A stretch of DNA of 64,000 nt from Candidatus Synoicihabitans palmerolidicus (GTDB taxonomy: Bacteria; Verrucomicrobiota; Verrucomicrobiia; Opitutales; Opitutaceae), in contig JAGGDC010000009.1 of NCBI GenBank assembly GCA_020809425.1, forward strand, positions 1 through 64,000, written 5' to 3'. The notes under the pieces are model-generated. The model saw only the letters and a list, made by a program, of their open reading frames with translations. It did no database searches and had not been told where the DNA came from. Both the position numbers and the translations under genes were made by a program. Below, one piece after another: positions 1-9,202 of the stretch (position 1 is its first letter; every line of letters starts with the position of its first letter).

Positions 1-4
1 TAGC

Positions 5-18
5 TAGAGCGTGTCCCA
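5..18 (+). repeat. Left terminal inverted repeat of the insertion sequence
   Basis: TAGAGCGTGTCCCA, a perfect inverted copy of positions 1753-1766. Confidence 0.85.
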
Positions 19-216
19 TTTACCCTAATTCTGGAAGGGGGGCAGGAAAGCCGATTTTTTGAGCGGATTTCCGGCTACCAAGGGCGGATGTAGGCGCGCG
101 CAGATGCAATTTAATGGCTAAATTGCAGTGTCGCAGCAGTCAATGCCTGGATCGTTTCCATGAGGGAACCTCCGGCAGCCGGTTTATTGTTCATCGTTGG
201 AGTAGGCGTGGTGGTT

Positions 217-1650
217 TTAGGCGGCTTGGGCCTGCGGTGGTTGGTCGGCCAGCAGTCGGGCGATGAGCCACAGGTTGTGACCGAGGATGCTCCAGGCTAC
301 CGCCAGGTAGCGATTCGTGAAGCCTCGGCACTCAATCGCTGGCCTTGGCGTTGCTTGATGATGGGGATGCGGGCCTCCGTCGAAGCCCGGCGATGTTGGA
401 GCGCCACGAACTGCGGCTCCTGCATGCGCCGTTGCAGCAGCTGCGGATGGCGGGGGCAAGTGGCGTCATAAATATCGGCTTCGGCCAAGCGTTCGCACAG
501 CCGTTTGGTCGAGAAGCCTCGGTCGGTGCTCGCCGCTTTGATCGGGGTGCTCAGGTCGAACTGATTCTGGCGCTCGAGGCTCTGGTCGAACTGACGCCAT
601 TCGGCCGGAGTCATTCCCTGATACCACTGCCAATCGGTGATCAACCCCGTCACGTTCTCACTGATCATGAGAGTGTTGCCAAACTCGACCTCGCCAGACG
701 CCTTGCCCCGGACCACGGTCTGCACGTCGGGTTCGTAGACGCAGAGGATCTTCTCGGCGTTGGGCACTGATCGCGCGCCGATGATGCGTTCGTGGGCCTG
801 TTTGATCGCGACCGGCAGTTGCTCGAGCATGGCGTCGATGCGCGCAATGATGCGGGCGGGTGGCCTGGCGCTCACTGCAGCGGGTCCGGGCGTAGTCGGC
901 GGCGAGGTGGTCGCGGTGGCGGCGGGCGTGCTCGCCGATGGTGCGCAGCAGGCGTTTCATCTGGCGGAGCACGCCCTTGCGGGCCCGCTTCGCATCGCGG
1001 CGCCGTCGGCTGTGGGTCATCGCGAGGCACCACCGATTCATCTGCGTGGCAAAGACTGGCGGCTCGTTCGGCATCCGACCCCGCAACCCCGCTGCACGGA
1101 GCAGTTTCACCGCCTTGAGCAGGGGGGGGCGGCTCACGTCGCGAAAGAGCACCCAGTCGACCGGGAAATGGATGTTGGCCTGCAGGCAGGTCGAGTCCAC
1201 CAGGCACGTATCCATCGGCTGCGTCGCAGCCAGTCCCAGTTCGCTCGCCCGGTCCGCCTCACCGCACATCTCGATAAAGACTTGGCTCATCCTGCGCACC
1301 TGCCAGGCGGTGAAGCATTTGGACGCACGCTCCCGCACGCTTTCTTTGGGAGACCCCCTTGATGCCGTCGATCTGGCGCGCTCCGCAAAAGTCGGCCAAC
1401 AGATCGCTGGAGGCGATGCTCCGGGAAAGTTTACGCAAGCTGATGTTTCCGAGCATCATGCGCAATACCTGCCCCCGCAGCGCCTTGCGCGCGAACTGCT
1501 AGGTGTCGCGGCAACCCGGCCACGTCGTCGCCCCGCCAGTTGATCGCGAAACGCGGCGTAATCTTTGTTGGGTCCGACCGGAGTCAGGTCTGGACGCAGC
1601 CAGGTTTGCAGGGCACCTTCCGGGGCGACGGCTTCGGTAGTATTGTTCAC
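217..1650 (-). pseudogene. Transposase, frameshifted (ISNCY/IS1182-like)
   Basis: Pieces of one DDE-type transposase lie in order on the minus strand but in changing frames: N-terminus 1650 to about 1460, next piece about 1465-1340, core about 1338-870, C-terminal half 875-297, and a last piece (about 340-217) with the AWSILGHNLWLIARL tail typical of such transposases. The core has VDSTCLQANIHFPVD with the first catalytic Asp, and the C-terminal half has STDRGF, a plausible second Asp. Joining the pieces needs about four frame changes, so this is a pseudogene and not programmed frameshifting. The homology call comes from motif recognition only. Confidence 0.72.
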
Positions 1651-1752
1651 ACCAAATTATACACGCCGTTTTTGTGCCGAAACCAGGAAATCCTCCCGAT
1701 TTCGGTGTATTTATTTTTACGCTACCTCCTCATTGACAACCTCTTGAGCTTG

Positions 1753-1766
1753 TGGGACACGCTCTA
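1753..1766 (-). repeat. Right terminal inverted repeat of the insertion sequence
   Basis: TGGGACACGCTCTA, the reverse complement of positions 5-18. Confidence 0.85.
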
Positions 1767-1789
1767 AATATTGAGTTGCAGACATCGAA

Positions 1790-2101
1790 CGGGAGAGGTG
1801 GTCGGTGTCTTTGGTCAGGTGGTGGTGGATGCGACCGCTTTGGCTTTCGCAGGTGCCGCGATTCTAAGGCCTGCGGGGGACCGCCGACGAAGACTTGGAG
1901 GTTACTACGGAGGGTCTTGTACTGGGACATTTCCATACCCGGATCGTAAGTGAGAAGATCTTGCGCTATCGGGATGGCGCACAAACGGCGGGTGAAAAGC
2001 TTCACGCACGGGGCGTGTTTAGGGGCTAGATCGCAAAAGATCGGGTGACGGGACGCGCTCTCCGCCAGCACGCCGAGAGCTGAGCGGTTGCCCGCGCCCA
2101 A
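1790..2101 (-). pseudogene. IS30-family transposase remnant
   Basis: The minus strand reads GAGNRSALGVLAE, then LLTYDPGMEMSQYKTL, then NLQVFVGGPP. These match the IS30 catalytic core in order (GAGNRSAVGVLVER, LTYDxGxEMxxHKTL, VYFADPHSP). Changing frame by one base, the following segment reads NRGTCESQSGRIHHHLTKDTDHLS, the counterpart of QRGTNENxNGLxRQYxPKGTDLS, after an in-frame stop. The gene is therefore truncated and frameshifted; its downstream end meets the inverted repeat of the neighbouring insertion sequence. Nothing else is visible in 1767-2155. Confidence 0.7.
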
Positions 2102-2155
2102 GATCAGTTCGCTTCTGCTTCAGCGAGCCCACGAGCTCAAACTCACCCATAGGTA

Positions 2156-2178
2156 AACGTGCCTCGGCGGCACTCGTT
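2156..2178 (-). terminator. Possible weak terminator after the carbamoyltransferase
   Basis: AACGTGCC and GGCA-(CT)-CGTT can pair as an 8-bp stem with a 2-base bulge and a 5-base loop, 16 bases past the stop codon of the last gene of the tailoring operon. On the minus strand only TTT follows, so any intrinsic terminator would be weak. Confidence 0.3.
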
Positions 2179-2194
2179 CACGTTTCTTATATCT

Positions 2195-3931
2195 CTATTT
2201 CTCAATCAGGTAGTCGCCCACCACCATCGTATCGAGTCCCGTGGTGTAGAACACGCCGAGCGCGTCCTCCAGCGAATTAATGATCGGCTTGCCCATGATG
2301 TTGAAACTCGTGTTGAGCAGCATCGGCACTCCGGTCAAATCATGAAAGGCCGAGATCAGATCATAATATCGTTCGTTCCATTCGCGGCGAACGGATTGCA
2401 GACGCCCCGTCATGTTCACATGCACGATCGCCGCCACTTTCTCCTTCGCCGAATCCTTGAACCGTAGGGTTCGTTCCATATAGGGCGAAACTTGGTAATC
2501 CTCAAAGTACTCCGACCCATATTCGTCGAGCACAGACGGTGCGAAAGGTCTGAACTCTTCGCGAAACTTTACCCGCGCATTAATTTTTCCCTTCATTTCG
2601 GCCGGACGTGGATCCGCCAAAATAGACCGATTCCCCAGTGCCCGTGGTCCGAATTCAGCCCGCCCCTGCACCCAACCCAAAAGTTTGCCTGCAGCCAACA
2701 ATGCCGCCGCCTCTCGGTGCACCGTCCCGGGCAGGTGTCGTATCTTCTGGAATCGGCCAAACTCCCCCAGATGCTCCATTGAAACGTTCGAAATCGACGC
2801 GCCAAGATACGGACTCATCACTTCGCAAGCAGGTCTCAAATCAGGATTATCCTGGTAACAAGCCAACAGCGCGGCCCCCAATGCGTTGCCGTCGTCGCCT
2901 GGCGCACAAGGTACATGCAGCTGCTTGAATGGGGTCGCCCCCAGCAACTGGCCGTTGTAGGAGGAATTTAATCCACAGCCTCCCCCAAGTACCAGATTTT
3001 CGGACAAACCAAGCGCGTGGAAATTCGTCAATAATGTGGTCATCGACTCCGCATAAAATGCCTGTGTCGTCGCCGCGAAGCTCGCCATGTCGATAGCTGG
3101 TACGCCTGGTTTTCGCCCTCGCCCCTGCAATCGTTTCCTCCAGCGTTTCAGCTGCGTGGTCGATGGGTATTTAAACTTCAATCCTTCGATACGCCCCAGC
3201 TCACGAAACTCGTCCAGCATGGCCGGATCGACTTCTCCGTAGGGCGCGAGGCCCATCAGTTTCCCCTCCTCCCCGGCCTCACTGCTGAAACCGGCTACGT
3301 CGGTACACATTGAATACAGGATACCCAGACTCTCCGGGCCTTTCATCTGTGCGACCGGCCGCAATCTTCCGTCCGCATACGCATAGTAGGACATCGAACC
3401 CGATTCTCCCTGCCCGTCGACCACCACGCAGGCCGCTTCTTGGAATGGGCTCGTGAAACACGCCGCGGCCGCGTGAACATCATGATGGGGCAAATGCACA
3501 AAACGTTGACGCCGATTGCCGAAATCCTTGATCAACACGTCGGCCAGATGACCGCCCCCTAAGCGTAGGGTGCTATGCTGCAACCAGAGCGCAAAAAACA
3601 ACTGGTGCTGGTCGACCAGGAAGCGGGTCATTTCCGCGCCACGTCGAGCGAGTTTTTCATGGTTGGTAAGTCCAAGCAGGAACTGAAAATCCATGAAACG
3701 CGAAAATCCCCGTCCCCATGATTTCGCGATGATGAATTCTCCCTGCGGATCGCAGTGTTCCCTTAAAACCTGTCGCACAAGTCCGCGCGGGTCAGCCGCA
3801 CATCCATAAGCTCTCTTTACCTGATAGAAGCGCTCAACGGCTTCGGCGAAGAGTACCTTGCCCTGTTCGTCGACCACGGCCAACGCCGGGTCGTGAAAGG
3901 TTGTGGAAAGTCCGACGTAGTATTTAGCCAT
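2195..3931 (-). CDS. O-carbamoyltransferase (NodU/CmcH family)
   Basis: The 578-residue protein fits the NodU/CmcH/TobZ family, which moves carbamoyl from carbamoyl phosphate through carbamoyl-AMP to a hydroxyl group. The N-terminal Kae1-like domain shows the STTFHDPALAVVDE motif, HHDVHAAAA, DGQGESGS and GGGCGLNSS. The C-terminal YrdC-like half shows GWVQGRAEFGPRALGNRSI and the LLNTSFN block. It looks intact and full length. The ATG at 3931 is chosen because the conserved region starts at MAKYYVGLS; the frame stays open 30 codons upstream without similarity. It is the last gene of the tailoring operon and overlaps the end of the broken GT25 frame by 8 bases, so it was probably translationally coupled. 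Expected role: carbamoylation of a backbone hydroxyl (C11 in palmerolide). From memory it corresponds to PalQ. Confidence 0.93.
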   Translation of the reverse strand: MAKYYVGLSTTFHDPALAVVDEQGKVLFAEAVERFYQVKRAYGCAADPRGLVRQVLREHCDPQGEFIIAKSWGRGFSRFMDFQFLLGLTNHEKLARRGAEMTRFLVDQHQLFFALWLQHSTLRLGGGHLADVLIKDFGNRRQRFVHLPHHDVHAAAACFTSPFQEAACVVVDGQGESGSMSYYAYADGRLRPVAQMKGPESLGILYSMCTDVAGFSSEAGEEGKLMGLAPYGEVDPAMLDEFRELGRIEGLKFKYPSTTQLKRWRKRLQGRGRKPGVPAIDMASFAATTQAFYAESMTTLLTNFHALGLSENLVLGGGCGLNSSYNGQLLGATPFKQLHVPCAPGDDGNALGAALLACYQDNPDLRPACEVMSPYLGASISNVSMEHLGEFGRFQKIRHLPGTVHREAAALLAAGKLLGWVQGRAEFGPRALGNRSILADPRPAEMKGKINARVKFREEFRPFAPSVLDEYGSEYFEDYQVSPYMERTLRFKDSAKEKVAAIVHVNMTGRLQSVRREWNERYYDLISAFHDLTGVPMLLNTSFNIMGKPIINSLEDALGVFYTTGLDTMVVGDYLIEK

Positions 3932-4810
3932 GGGAAATTGATGGGACGGGAAGAGAACTCTCCCGCGAAATGTAGAGTACGATGGTCTCGAACGAACCCG
4001 TCGCGCGCGCCGTAGCGACAATCTCGGCGAGCGACGGGGCAGCTCCGGCGTGTTTCACTCGTTTCAAGCATTTCATGATCACCCGAAAGATTTTGAAGAA
4101 CGTGACCCCGTTGTGAATTTTGATCTTATCGAGCAACGGGAAGCCTTTGAAGGCCCGCTTTCCCTTGAAATCAAGCGAGGTGTAAATCATGGCCTGCCCC
4201 AACCAGCCCGAGTCGGCCAATTCGCGCTTATCCCACGAACCGTCCGAGGTCGACGCGCGTTGGATGGCGGCAAGTGGATTGAGGTGCACAATCGCGTCGT
4301 TCCCATTGACGATAGTGTAAAGCGTATCGATGGAACCCCCGCATAATTTGCGCTCTCACTCAGCAACTTTTTCGCATGCGTCGTGCGCACCAAATCACCA
4401 TGGGTGGTCATGATATCTCCTCGCAGAAAATGAGGTCCAAGTCATTCAACCGGTCTAAAAATTAAACCTCCCAGGTGCAGGAAATTACACTCCGGATGCT
4501 CATCCCCCAAAGTCAGGATTCGCCGCAGGTGAGTTTCGTGATCGGGTTGAAAAAGAATATCATCCTCCATGATGAGCGCATACGGCACATCGTGTTCAAC
4601 CGCCTTCGAAAGGCAAGCCAGATGGGATTCCCCACACCCGCGCTCATTGTCAGCTTGTCGATCCGAGCGGAAGAACTCGACCTGAGTCATCCCCACCCGA
4701 CGCAATTCCGCGCTGACTTCGGACAAGCGGTCTTCGCGCTCTCGTAGATTAATGCACGTGAGGAGCGGGATATTGCCCCACACGGAGGTGGCTTCAGTGG
4801 TTTTCATCAC
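3924..4810 (-). pseudogene. GT25-type glycosyltransferase, disrupted
   Basis: The first 122 codons (4810-4442) read as a GT25 (LPS beta-glycosyltransferase-like) N-terminus: LTCINLREREDRL, then GCGESHLACLSKAVEHDVPY and ALIMEDDILFQPD, with an acidic EDD motif. An in-frame TGA at 4442-4444 stops it. The same frame then continues with MTTHGDLVRTTHAKKLL, as in the family. A one-base shift near 4320-4330 moves the reading to YTIVNGNDAIVHLNPLAAI and on to a stop at 3924. There are thus two lesions in one gene. The MTTHG segment could be re-initiated but would give only a fragment. It sits between ECH2 and the carbamoyltransferase in the tailoring operon, so it may once have glycosylated the product or a surface polysaccharide. 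From memory this position corresponds to PalP, a glycosyltransferase. Confidence 0.8.
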
Positions 4811-4837
4811 GGAGGAGGGTTAATTGCGACGAGAAAT

Positions 4838-5608
4838 TCATGAGAACCCTATGCGGATACGCTTGGATACTTCGGGTATCGTAAAGGTCACTCCATGCAT
4901 CTCCAGTTCGCGGCGCACCGCTTCACGGTAAGCTTCGTGGGTAGTCTCAAGTCGCCGCCGTTTCAGTTGCACCAAAGACTCGCGCGGCGTCTTCGCGAGC
5001 GCACGGGCCTGCGCCACCGCGCTTGGCACAACCTCCGTTCTCTTTCTCACCGGCACGCCTACCCCGCGATCCCGTAGCGATGCACCTCGAATGTTAGCCG
5101 CCATGAACAACATTTCCCACCCGATCATATCGCCAAAAACTCGAGGCAGGTTGAAGGTGCTCGCCATTCCCGGTGTAAATCCGAAGCCCATGAAGTTTGC
5201 GCAATACATGCTCTCCTCGGCCAGAAACATGAAATCCGCATGGGCACCAAATGCCAGCCCGCCACCAATGGCGTGCCCCTGCATCGCCGCAATCGTCGGT
5301 AACTCACAGTACCGCAACAAATCGAAGAATTTGAAGTCAGTGTAGCTCATTCGCCCCTCGGATATCGCGATGAGCTGTTCAGCGGTCCCCCCCCCGCAAA
5401 AGTAGGAATCGTAGCCGTGCACCACGACCACCCGGGCGTTCGGATTGGCGACGATTTCAGCAAACCCCTCCAGCAGCCCTCGTCCAATCTCCTGGCTAAA
5501 CAAATTTCGCGAGGATCTATCCTCCATCGCCACGACCGCCACTGCAGGCTCCGCCCAGGTGAGCTTGACGCACCTTTCGACCCCTTCCCCTGATCCCGTC
5601 GCGCTCAA
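4838..5608 (-). CDS. Enoyl-CoA hydratase-like decarboxylase of the beta-branching cassette (ECH2)
   Basis: This crotonase-fold protein has the features of the second ECH of HMG-synthase cassettes (PksI/MupK type), which decarboxylates 3-methylglutaconyl-ACP to leave a beta-methyl branch. Visible motifs are CELPTIAAMQGHAIGGGLAFG (oxyanion-hole region), YCANFMGFGFTPGMAS and a C-terminal helix RRELEMHGVTF. It directly follows ECH1 and HMG synthase. The start is ambiguous: TTG at 5608 lies 7 bases after a GGAGG and overlaps the ECH1 stop as TTGA, while an in-frame GTG lies at 5623. A second ECH of the same kind is embedded in PKS-2 module 3, so this free copy may serve another branching module outside the window. 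From memory, PalO. Confidence 0.88.
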   Translation of the reverse strand: MSATGSGEGVERCVKLTWAEPAVAVVAMEDRSSRNLFSQEIGRGLLEGFAEIVANPNARVVVVHGYDSYFCGGGTAEQLIAISEGRMSYTDFKFFDLLRYCELPTIAAMQGHAIGGGLAFGAHADFMFLAEESMYCANFMGFGFTPGMASTFNLPRVFGDMIGWEMLFMAANIRGASLRDRGVGVPVRKRTEVVPSAVAQARALAKTPRESLVQLKRRRLETTHEAYREAVRRELEMHGVTFTIPEVSKRIRIGFS

Positions 5609-6369
5609 GATGAAACCTCCCACGGGAATCGACCCGCATTCACAAAATTGGCAATGCCTTCACGCACGGTCGGCTTGTTCAGCAACCGGCCAATTTCAGT
5701 AACCGCCGTCTGCTCCATTTCAGGGGTCAACATCCACATCTTCTGAAAATAGGATTTCAGTTCTACCACCGTTTCGTCCGTCAACCGACCCAGACGCAAA
5801 GAGAGCCTCCTGAGCGCCTCATCGAGTTCATCCGTGACTTCATCCACCAAATGATGGTTCAGCGCTTCCGCGACGCTCAAAGTTCGGGTCGTCATGGTCA
5901 TGGCGTAAGCTTGTTGAAATCCCACTCGCCGTATCAAGAAAGGCACCACGCAACACGGGAGAATACCCCACAACGCCTCCGATAGGCTGAAAACACTGCG
6001 CGAAGTCGCCAACACCAGGTCGCTCGCGGCCACCAATCCGACCCCGCCCGCCATCACTTTTCCGTCTACCACCGCGACGATCGTTTTCGGTGAAGACGCC
6101 AGACGTTTCAGAATAGCCATGTAGTCCGCCGCGGCCATCTGGCTCTCAGATTCACCCGCAATCTCAACGAAATCCATGCCGGTGCAAAATACGCCCGCTC
6201 CGCCCCGTAGTAGAATCATTCGACAGGTTGAAATGCGCTCGGCCTCGTCGAGAGCCGCGTTCAGTTCGCGCAGTAAAGTCGCGTTAATGCTATTGGCGCG
6301 CTCCGGTCGGTTAATCGTGATCGAGACGGTAAGCGCCGTCGATTCGACGAGCAAAGTTTCAAAGCTCAT
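5605..6369 (-). CDS. Enoyl-CoA hydratase-like dehydratase of the beta-branching cassette (ECH1)
   Basis: About 254 residues of crotonase fold, of the PksH/MupJ type that dehydrates HMG-ACP to 3-methylglutaconyl-ACP. Motifs: INRPERANSINATLLREL, GGAGVFCTGMDF, VDGKVMAGGVGLVAASDL and FSLSEALWGILPCCVVPFL. The MDF/SEALWGxxP pattern separates it from its neighbour ECH2. The ATG at 6369 is preceded by a GGGGGAGG stretch at about 10 bases and gives the conserved MSFETLLVES start; an upstream in-frame TTG that overlaps the HMG-synthase stop is the alternative. It acts on carrier-protein-bound intermediates together with the HMG synthase and an ECH2. From memory, PalN. Confidence 0.9.
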   Translation of the reverse strand: MSFETLLVESTALTVSITINRPERANSINATLLRELNAALDEAERISTCRMILLRGGAGVFCTGMDFVEIAGESESQMAAADYMAILKRLASSPKTIVAVVDGKVMAGGVGLVAASDLVLATSRSVFSLSEALWGILPCCVVPFLIRRVGFQQAYAMTMTTRTLSVAEALNHHLVDEVTDELDEALRRLSLRLGRLTDETVVELKSYFQKMWMLTPEMEQTAVTEIGRLLNKPTVREGIANFVNAGRFPWEVSS

Positions 6370-6404
6370 CGTCACCGCGCCTCCCCCACCATGCCGAACA
6401 TTTA

Positions 6405-7637
6405 TCAACTCCAGTCATATTCCCGATGGTAGTTACGCACCCCTTTCAACACCAACAAACCACGGCCCGCCAAGGTTTGGTCGTAGAGGTTTCGGTAAGG
6501 AGCTAAGTCCACTTCCTGATCCTTCACGCCGAATACCCAGTCCAACCCGGCATCAAGCAGCTGCTCGTACTCCGGCATGGAAAGTACATACCGATCTGCT
6601 AGGGCGGCGGAGAGTGCGGCTCCTTTAAAAGAGGTTCTCGCGCCGGGTCCTGCCACTCCGCTGTAAAATTCGCCGCAGCACCCCGAGCCGTACGAATAGA
6701 CTCCAATGCGTCGTGGTTGGAAAAGATCGGCCCCGTCAATTAGTCCGCACAACGCGAGATACACCGTAGCAGAATAAATGTTACCGATCTCTGCGCAAAA
6801 CCGCAGCGATGGCGTGACGCGTCGATCGAAGTCAGCCTCGGCCTCCGCCGGCGACGTGCCTCTCAATTTGCGAAGGAGCATTCGGTGCGCGCCTTTCACC
6901 ATACCGGGAAATGGAGTGTGAAAGGCCAGATAATCAAAAGTCTCGAAGAAATCAGCTCCCTCCACTCTTCGCGCGTATTCCGCAAAACTGTGTTCCAAGC
7001 AATCGAGGTAAGCGATGAGCGATAAATCCGAATCACCGGTCTCGATGTCCGCCGCGGGGCGGCACGTATCCATTACCTCATACCCATGGTAACCATTGGC
7101 CCCAAAATCCAATTCGAAAACGTCCGGCTCGTCGCCCACGATCATCGCCACCGCACCCGCACCTTGGGAGGGCTCGACGTAGCTACCCCGAATAGTCGCC
7201 CGTCCAATATCGGTCCCTATCACCAGAGCCTTTGCCCCCAGGGAAGCCTGTGAGGCCACAAAACCGACTGCCATTTGTAGCGCCGCAGTCGCGCCGTAAC
7301 AGGCCTGTTTAATTTCGAACAAGCGGCAGGTGCGCCCAAGCCCGAGATAGTGGTGCACGTAGGTCGTCATCGACTTGCCAAAATCAATGCCCGATTCCGT
7401 GCCCACGATTACCAATTCGATGCGTGCTCGGTCTTCCGCCGACATGGCCTCGATCAGAGGTTTGGCGGCATTGACCGCCAAAGTCACCGGATCCTCGCAA
7501 GGCAGGGCCACGGATTTTCGCACCAGCATGAGATTGTCAAACCTACGCATGTCCAGCTCCCGTACCTCAAATAGCATGCGGATGTCGAGCACGGCCCGCG
7601 CCCCGTAGAAATTGATCGATTCGATACCAATACGCAT
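6405..7637 (-). CDS. HMG-CoA-synthase-like enzyme for polyketide beta-branching (HCS)
   Basis: The 410-residue protein belongs to the PksG/MupH/CurD group of HMG-CoA synthase homologues, which add acetyl from a donor ACP to a beta-ketoacyl chain. The nucleophilic Cys is in EIKQACYGATAALQ, the general-base region in GTESGIDFGKS, and the catalytic His in AFHTPFPGMVKGAH. NIYSATVYLAL and YSYGSGCCGEFYSG complete the family pattern, and the length is normal. The ATG at 7637 gives the usual MRIGIESINFYG start. It lies 4 bases after the decarboxylating KS gene and just before ECH1, the standard order of beta-branching cassettes. From memory, PalM. Confidence 0.95.
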   Translation of the reverse strand: MRIGIESINFYGARAVLDIRMLFEVRELDMRRFDNLMLVRKSVALPCEDPVTLAVNAAKPLIEAMSAEDRARIELVIVGTESGIDFGKSMTTYVHHYLGLGRTCRLFEIKQACYGATAALQMAVGFVASQASLGAKALVIGTDIGRATIRGSYVEPSQGAGAVAMIVGDEPDVFELDFGANGYHGYEVMDTCRPAADIETGDSDLSLIAYLDCLEHSFAEYARRVEGADFFETFDYLAFHTPFPGMVKGAHRMLLRKLRGTSPAEAEADFDRRVTPSLRFCAEIGNIYSATVYLALCGLIDGADLFQPRRIGVYSYGSGCCGEFYSGVAGPGARTSFKGAALSAALADRYVLSMPEYEQLLDAGLDWVFGVKDQEVDLAPYRNLYDQTLAGRGLLVLKGVRNYHREYDWS

Positions 7638-7641
7638 TTTT

Positions 7642-8916
7642 TTAAGGAGCCGAGATCACCAAGCTGCTATTAAAACCGCCGAAACCAAAGCTGTTCGACA
7701 GGGCCAGCCGAACCTCCGAACTTTCGGCATCAACGGCAACCAGAGAAAGTTGCGCATCGATGGGTTGGACGAGGTTCGGATTACCGTGGAGAAAACCCCC
7801 CTCGACCTGTAACAGGCAAGCCAATAGTTCCACCAAACCTGCACTACTCAAGCCATGACCCAGCAAAGCCTTCGTGGCATTGATTCGCGGCCTCCCCGGC
7901 CCTAGGCCAAAAACTTCCCGCAAGGCCTCGCATTCTGCGCGATCTCCAGCCGGTGATCCCGTTCCATGCGCGTTCACGTAGTCTATCTCTTGAGCCGAAA
8001 CGCCCGCCGCGGCCAAGGCCGCTCTCATCGCTTGCACCTCGGCTGCTGCCACCGGTTCGGGGCCATGACGCGCATCCAGCAGTAACGACACTCCGAGAAC
8101 ACGCCCCCGCGCTGAAACGCTCCGCCTCCGGGCCGACTCGCCCGACTCAAGCACGACGGCGGCGGCCGCTTCACCCCACACGAATCCGTCGTGACCTTTG
8201 TCAAACGGCCGGGGTGCCGCCGACGCTTCTCCCGTCAAAGATGCGGCCCCTAATATGCCAAACGCTTCCAATTCAACTGGAGACAAGACCGAGGCCGCCC
8301 CTACTACCACACAACGCTCCACCACTCCCGCGCGCACCCAATGCCAAGCCTGAAACAAGGCCGCATTACCACTCGCTGAGGCAGCTCCGACGGTCATACC
8401 CGGCCCCCGCACTCCCAACATCTGGCTGAGACAGCCGACCTGATTGCTGTCCGAATAGGAAACAGCGAACTTGGGATTCACCCGGCGCTCGCTGGCAGCC
8501 AAAGCCCCAAGATTTTCTGCCATGTAATCCTGACTAAGATTGCTGCCGGCCACGATAATGCCCGTACCCGCGCCAAGGGCGGGATCCTCCGCATCAAGCC
8601 TCGCGTCGCGCCACGCCTCCACCGCCGCAACCGCACCGAGCCGGGTGGAACGGGTGGCATTGTGCAGCACTTTACGAGCACGCTTCCAGATCCCAGACAC
8701 GGGCGTCTCAATCTCCTCCAACCAACGGACGTGATCAAAATCCTGCACGCGCGCCGCCACCCGCGGACCTCTTGCGGTGATGAGCTCCGGGGGCAGCACC
8801 TGAACGCCCCGCTGCCCTTCACGCAGGGCCAAACCCAACTCCGTCATTGAAGAAGCGATACTGCAGATCACCCCGCCACCCGTGCACACCACTTCGTGTT
8901 CTCTCGCTCGTTGCAT
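7642..8916 (-). CDS. Decarboxylating ketosynthase of the beta-branching cassette (Cys to Ser)
   Basis: A free-standing KS of about 424 residues. The nucleophilic Cys is replaced by Ser in TVGAASASGN, as in the PksF/MupG-type decarboxylases that turn malonyl-donor-ACP into acetyl-donor-ACP. The His motifs remain: YVNAHGTGSPAGD and NATKALLGHGLSSAG. The N-terminal MQRAREHEVVCTGGGV favours the ATG at 8916, 13 bases after the ACP stop; the frame is open further upstream but would overlap the ACP gene. It works with the adjacent ACP and the HMG synthase to supply the acetyl unit of the branch. From memory, PalL. Confidence 0.92.
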   Translation of the reverse strand: MQRAREHEVVCTGGGVICSIASSMTELGLALREGQRGVQVLPPELITARGPRVAARVQDFDHVRWLEEIETPVSGIWKRARKVLHNATRSTRLGAVAAVEAWRDARLDAEDPALGAGTGIIVAGSNLSQDYMAENLGALAASERRVNPKFAVSYSDSNQVGCLSQMLGVRGPGMTVGAASASGNAALFQAWHWVRAGVVERCVVVGAASVLSPVELEAFGILGAASLTGEASAAPRPFDKGHDGFVWGEAAAAVVLESGESARRRSVSARGRVLGVSLLLDARHGPEPVAAAEVQAMRAALAAAGVSAQEIDYVNAHGTGSPAGDRAECEALREVFGLGPGRPRINATKALLGHGLSSAGLVELLACLLQVEGGFLHGNPNLVQPIDAQLSLVAVDAESSEVRLALSNSFGFGGFNSSLVISAP

Positions 8917-8929
8917 CTTGATGATTCGC

Positions 8930-9202
8930 TCAACGAGAGCGGTCGCTGGTATGTCGTTTAAAAATCTCCACGAGGTCGGCGAGAGTACTGGCCCCATGTA
9001 ACTCAACGGTGGGCACGTTCACCTGGAGTGCTTCACTCGCATACATGACCACTTCCACCCGGTCGATCGAGTTGGCACCGAGGTCGGTCATGTTGCTTTC
9101 CGGTACGATGTCATCGGGGTTAAGGTCGAAGACGACTTCCAACAAGTTGGCTTTGACGATTTCGAGGATACGTTGGGATTCCGGGTCCATTGGAACATTC
9201 AT
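8930..9202 (-). CDS. Free-standing donor acyl carrier protein for beta-branching
   Basis: A 90-residue ACP with the phosphopantetheine Ser in DLGANSIDRVEVVM. Its place between the enoyl reductase and the decarboxylating KS marks it as the donor ACP (AcpK/MacpC type) that carries malonyl, then acetyl, to the HMG synthase. Its ATG overlaps the stop of the enoyl reductase gene as ATGA, so the two are translationally coupled. The NSIDR sequence differs from the G(V/I/L)DS(I/L/V) of the modular ACPs in this cluster, as expected for a dedicated partner. From memory, PalK. Confidence 0.92.
   Translation of the reverse strand: MNVPMDPESQRILEIVKANLLEVVFDLNPDDIVPESNMTDLGANSIDRVEVVMYASEALQVNVPTVELHGASTLADLVEIFKRHTSDRSR

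Larger units (their letters stand above)
5..1766 (-). mobile_element. Decayed insertion sequence bounded by 14-bp inverted repeats
   Basis: The element is bounded by perfect 14-bp terminal inverted repeats, TAGAGCGTGTCCCA at 5-18 and its reverse complement at 1753-1766, and carries one transposase gene on the minus strand. If the outer TA is a target duplication the repeat core is GAGCGTGTCCCA; no longer duplication is visible (TAGC on the left, AATA on the right). The transposase is broken in several places, so the copy cannot move by itself. It abuts an IS30-type remnant on its right, which suggests stacked insertions at the cluster edge. The family is uncertain: the DSTxLQANIHxP motif of the transposase resembles ISNCY/IS1182-like enzymes. 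Confidence 0.8.

Noticed and set aside
160..770. Plus-strand frames over the insertion sequence
   Set aside because: Opposite to recognisable transposase blocks; no similarity of their own.
3932..4021. Longer N-terminus of the carbamoyltransferase (30 extra codons)
   Set aside because: Arg/Ser-rich with no family similarity; the conserved start is MAKYYVGL, and the extension lies on the overlapping GT25 frame.
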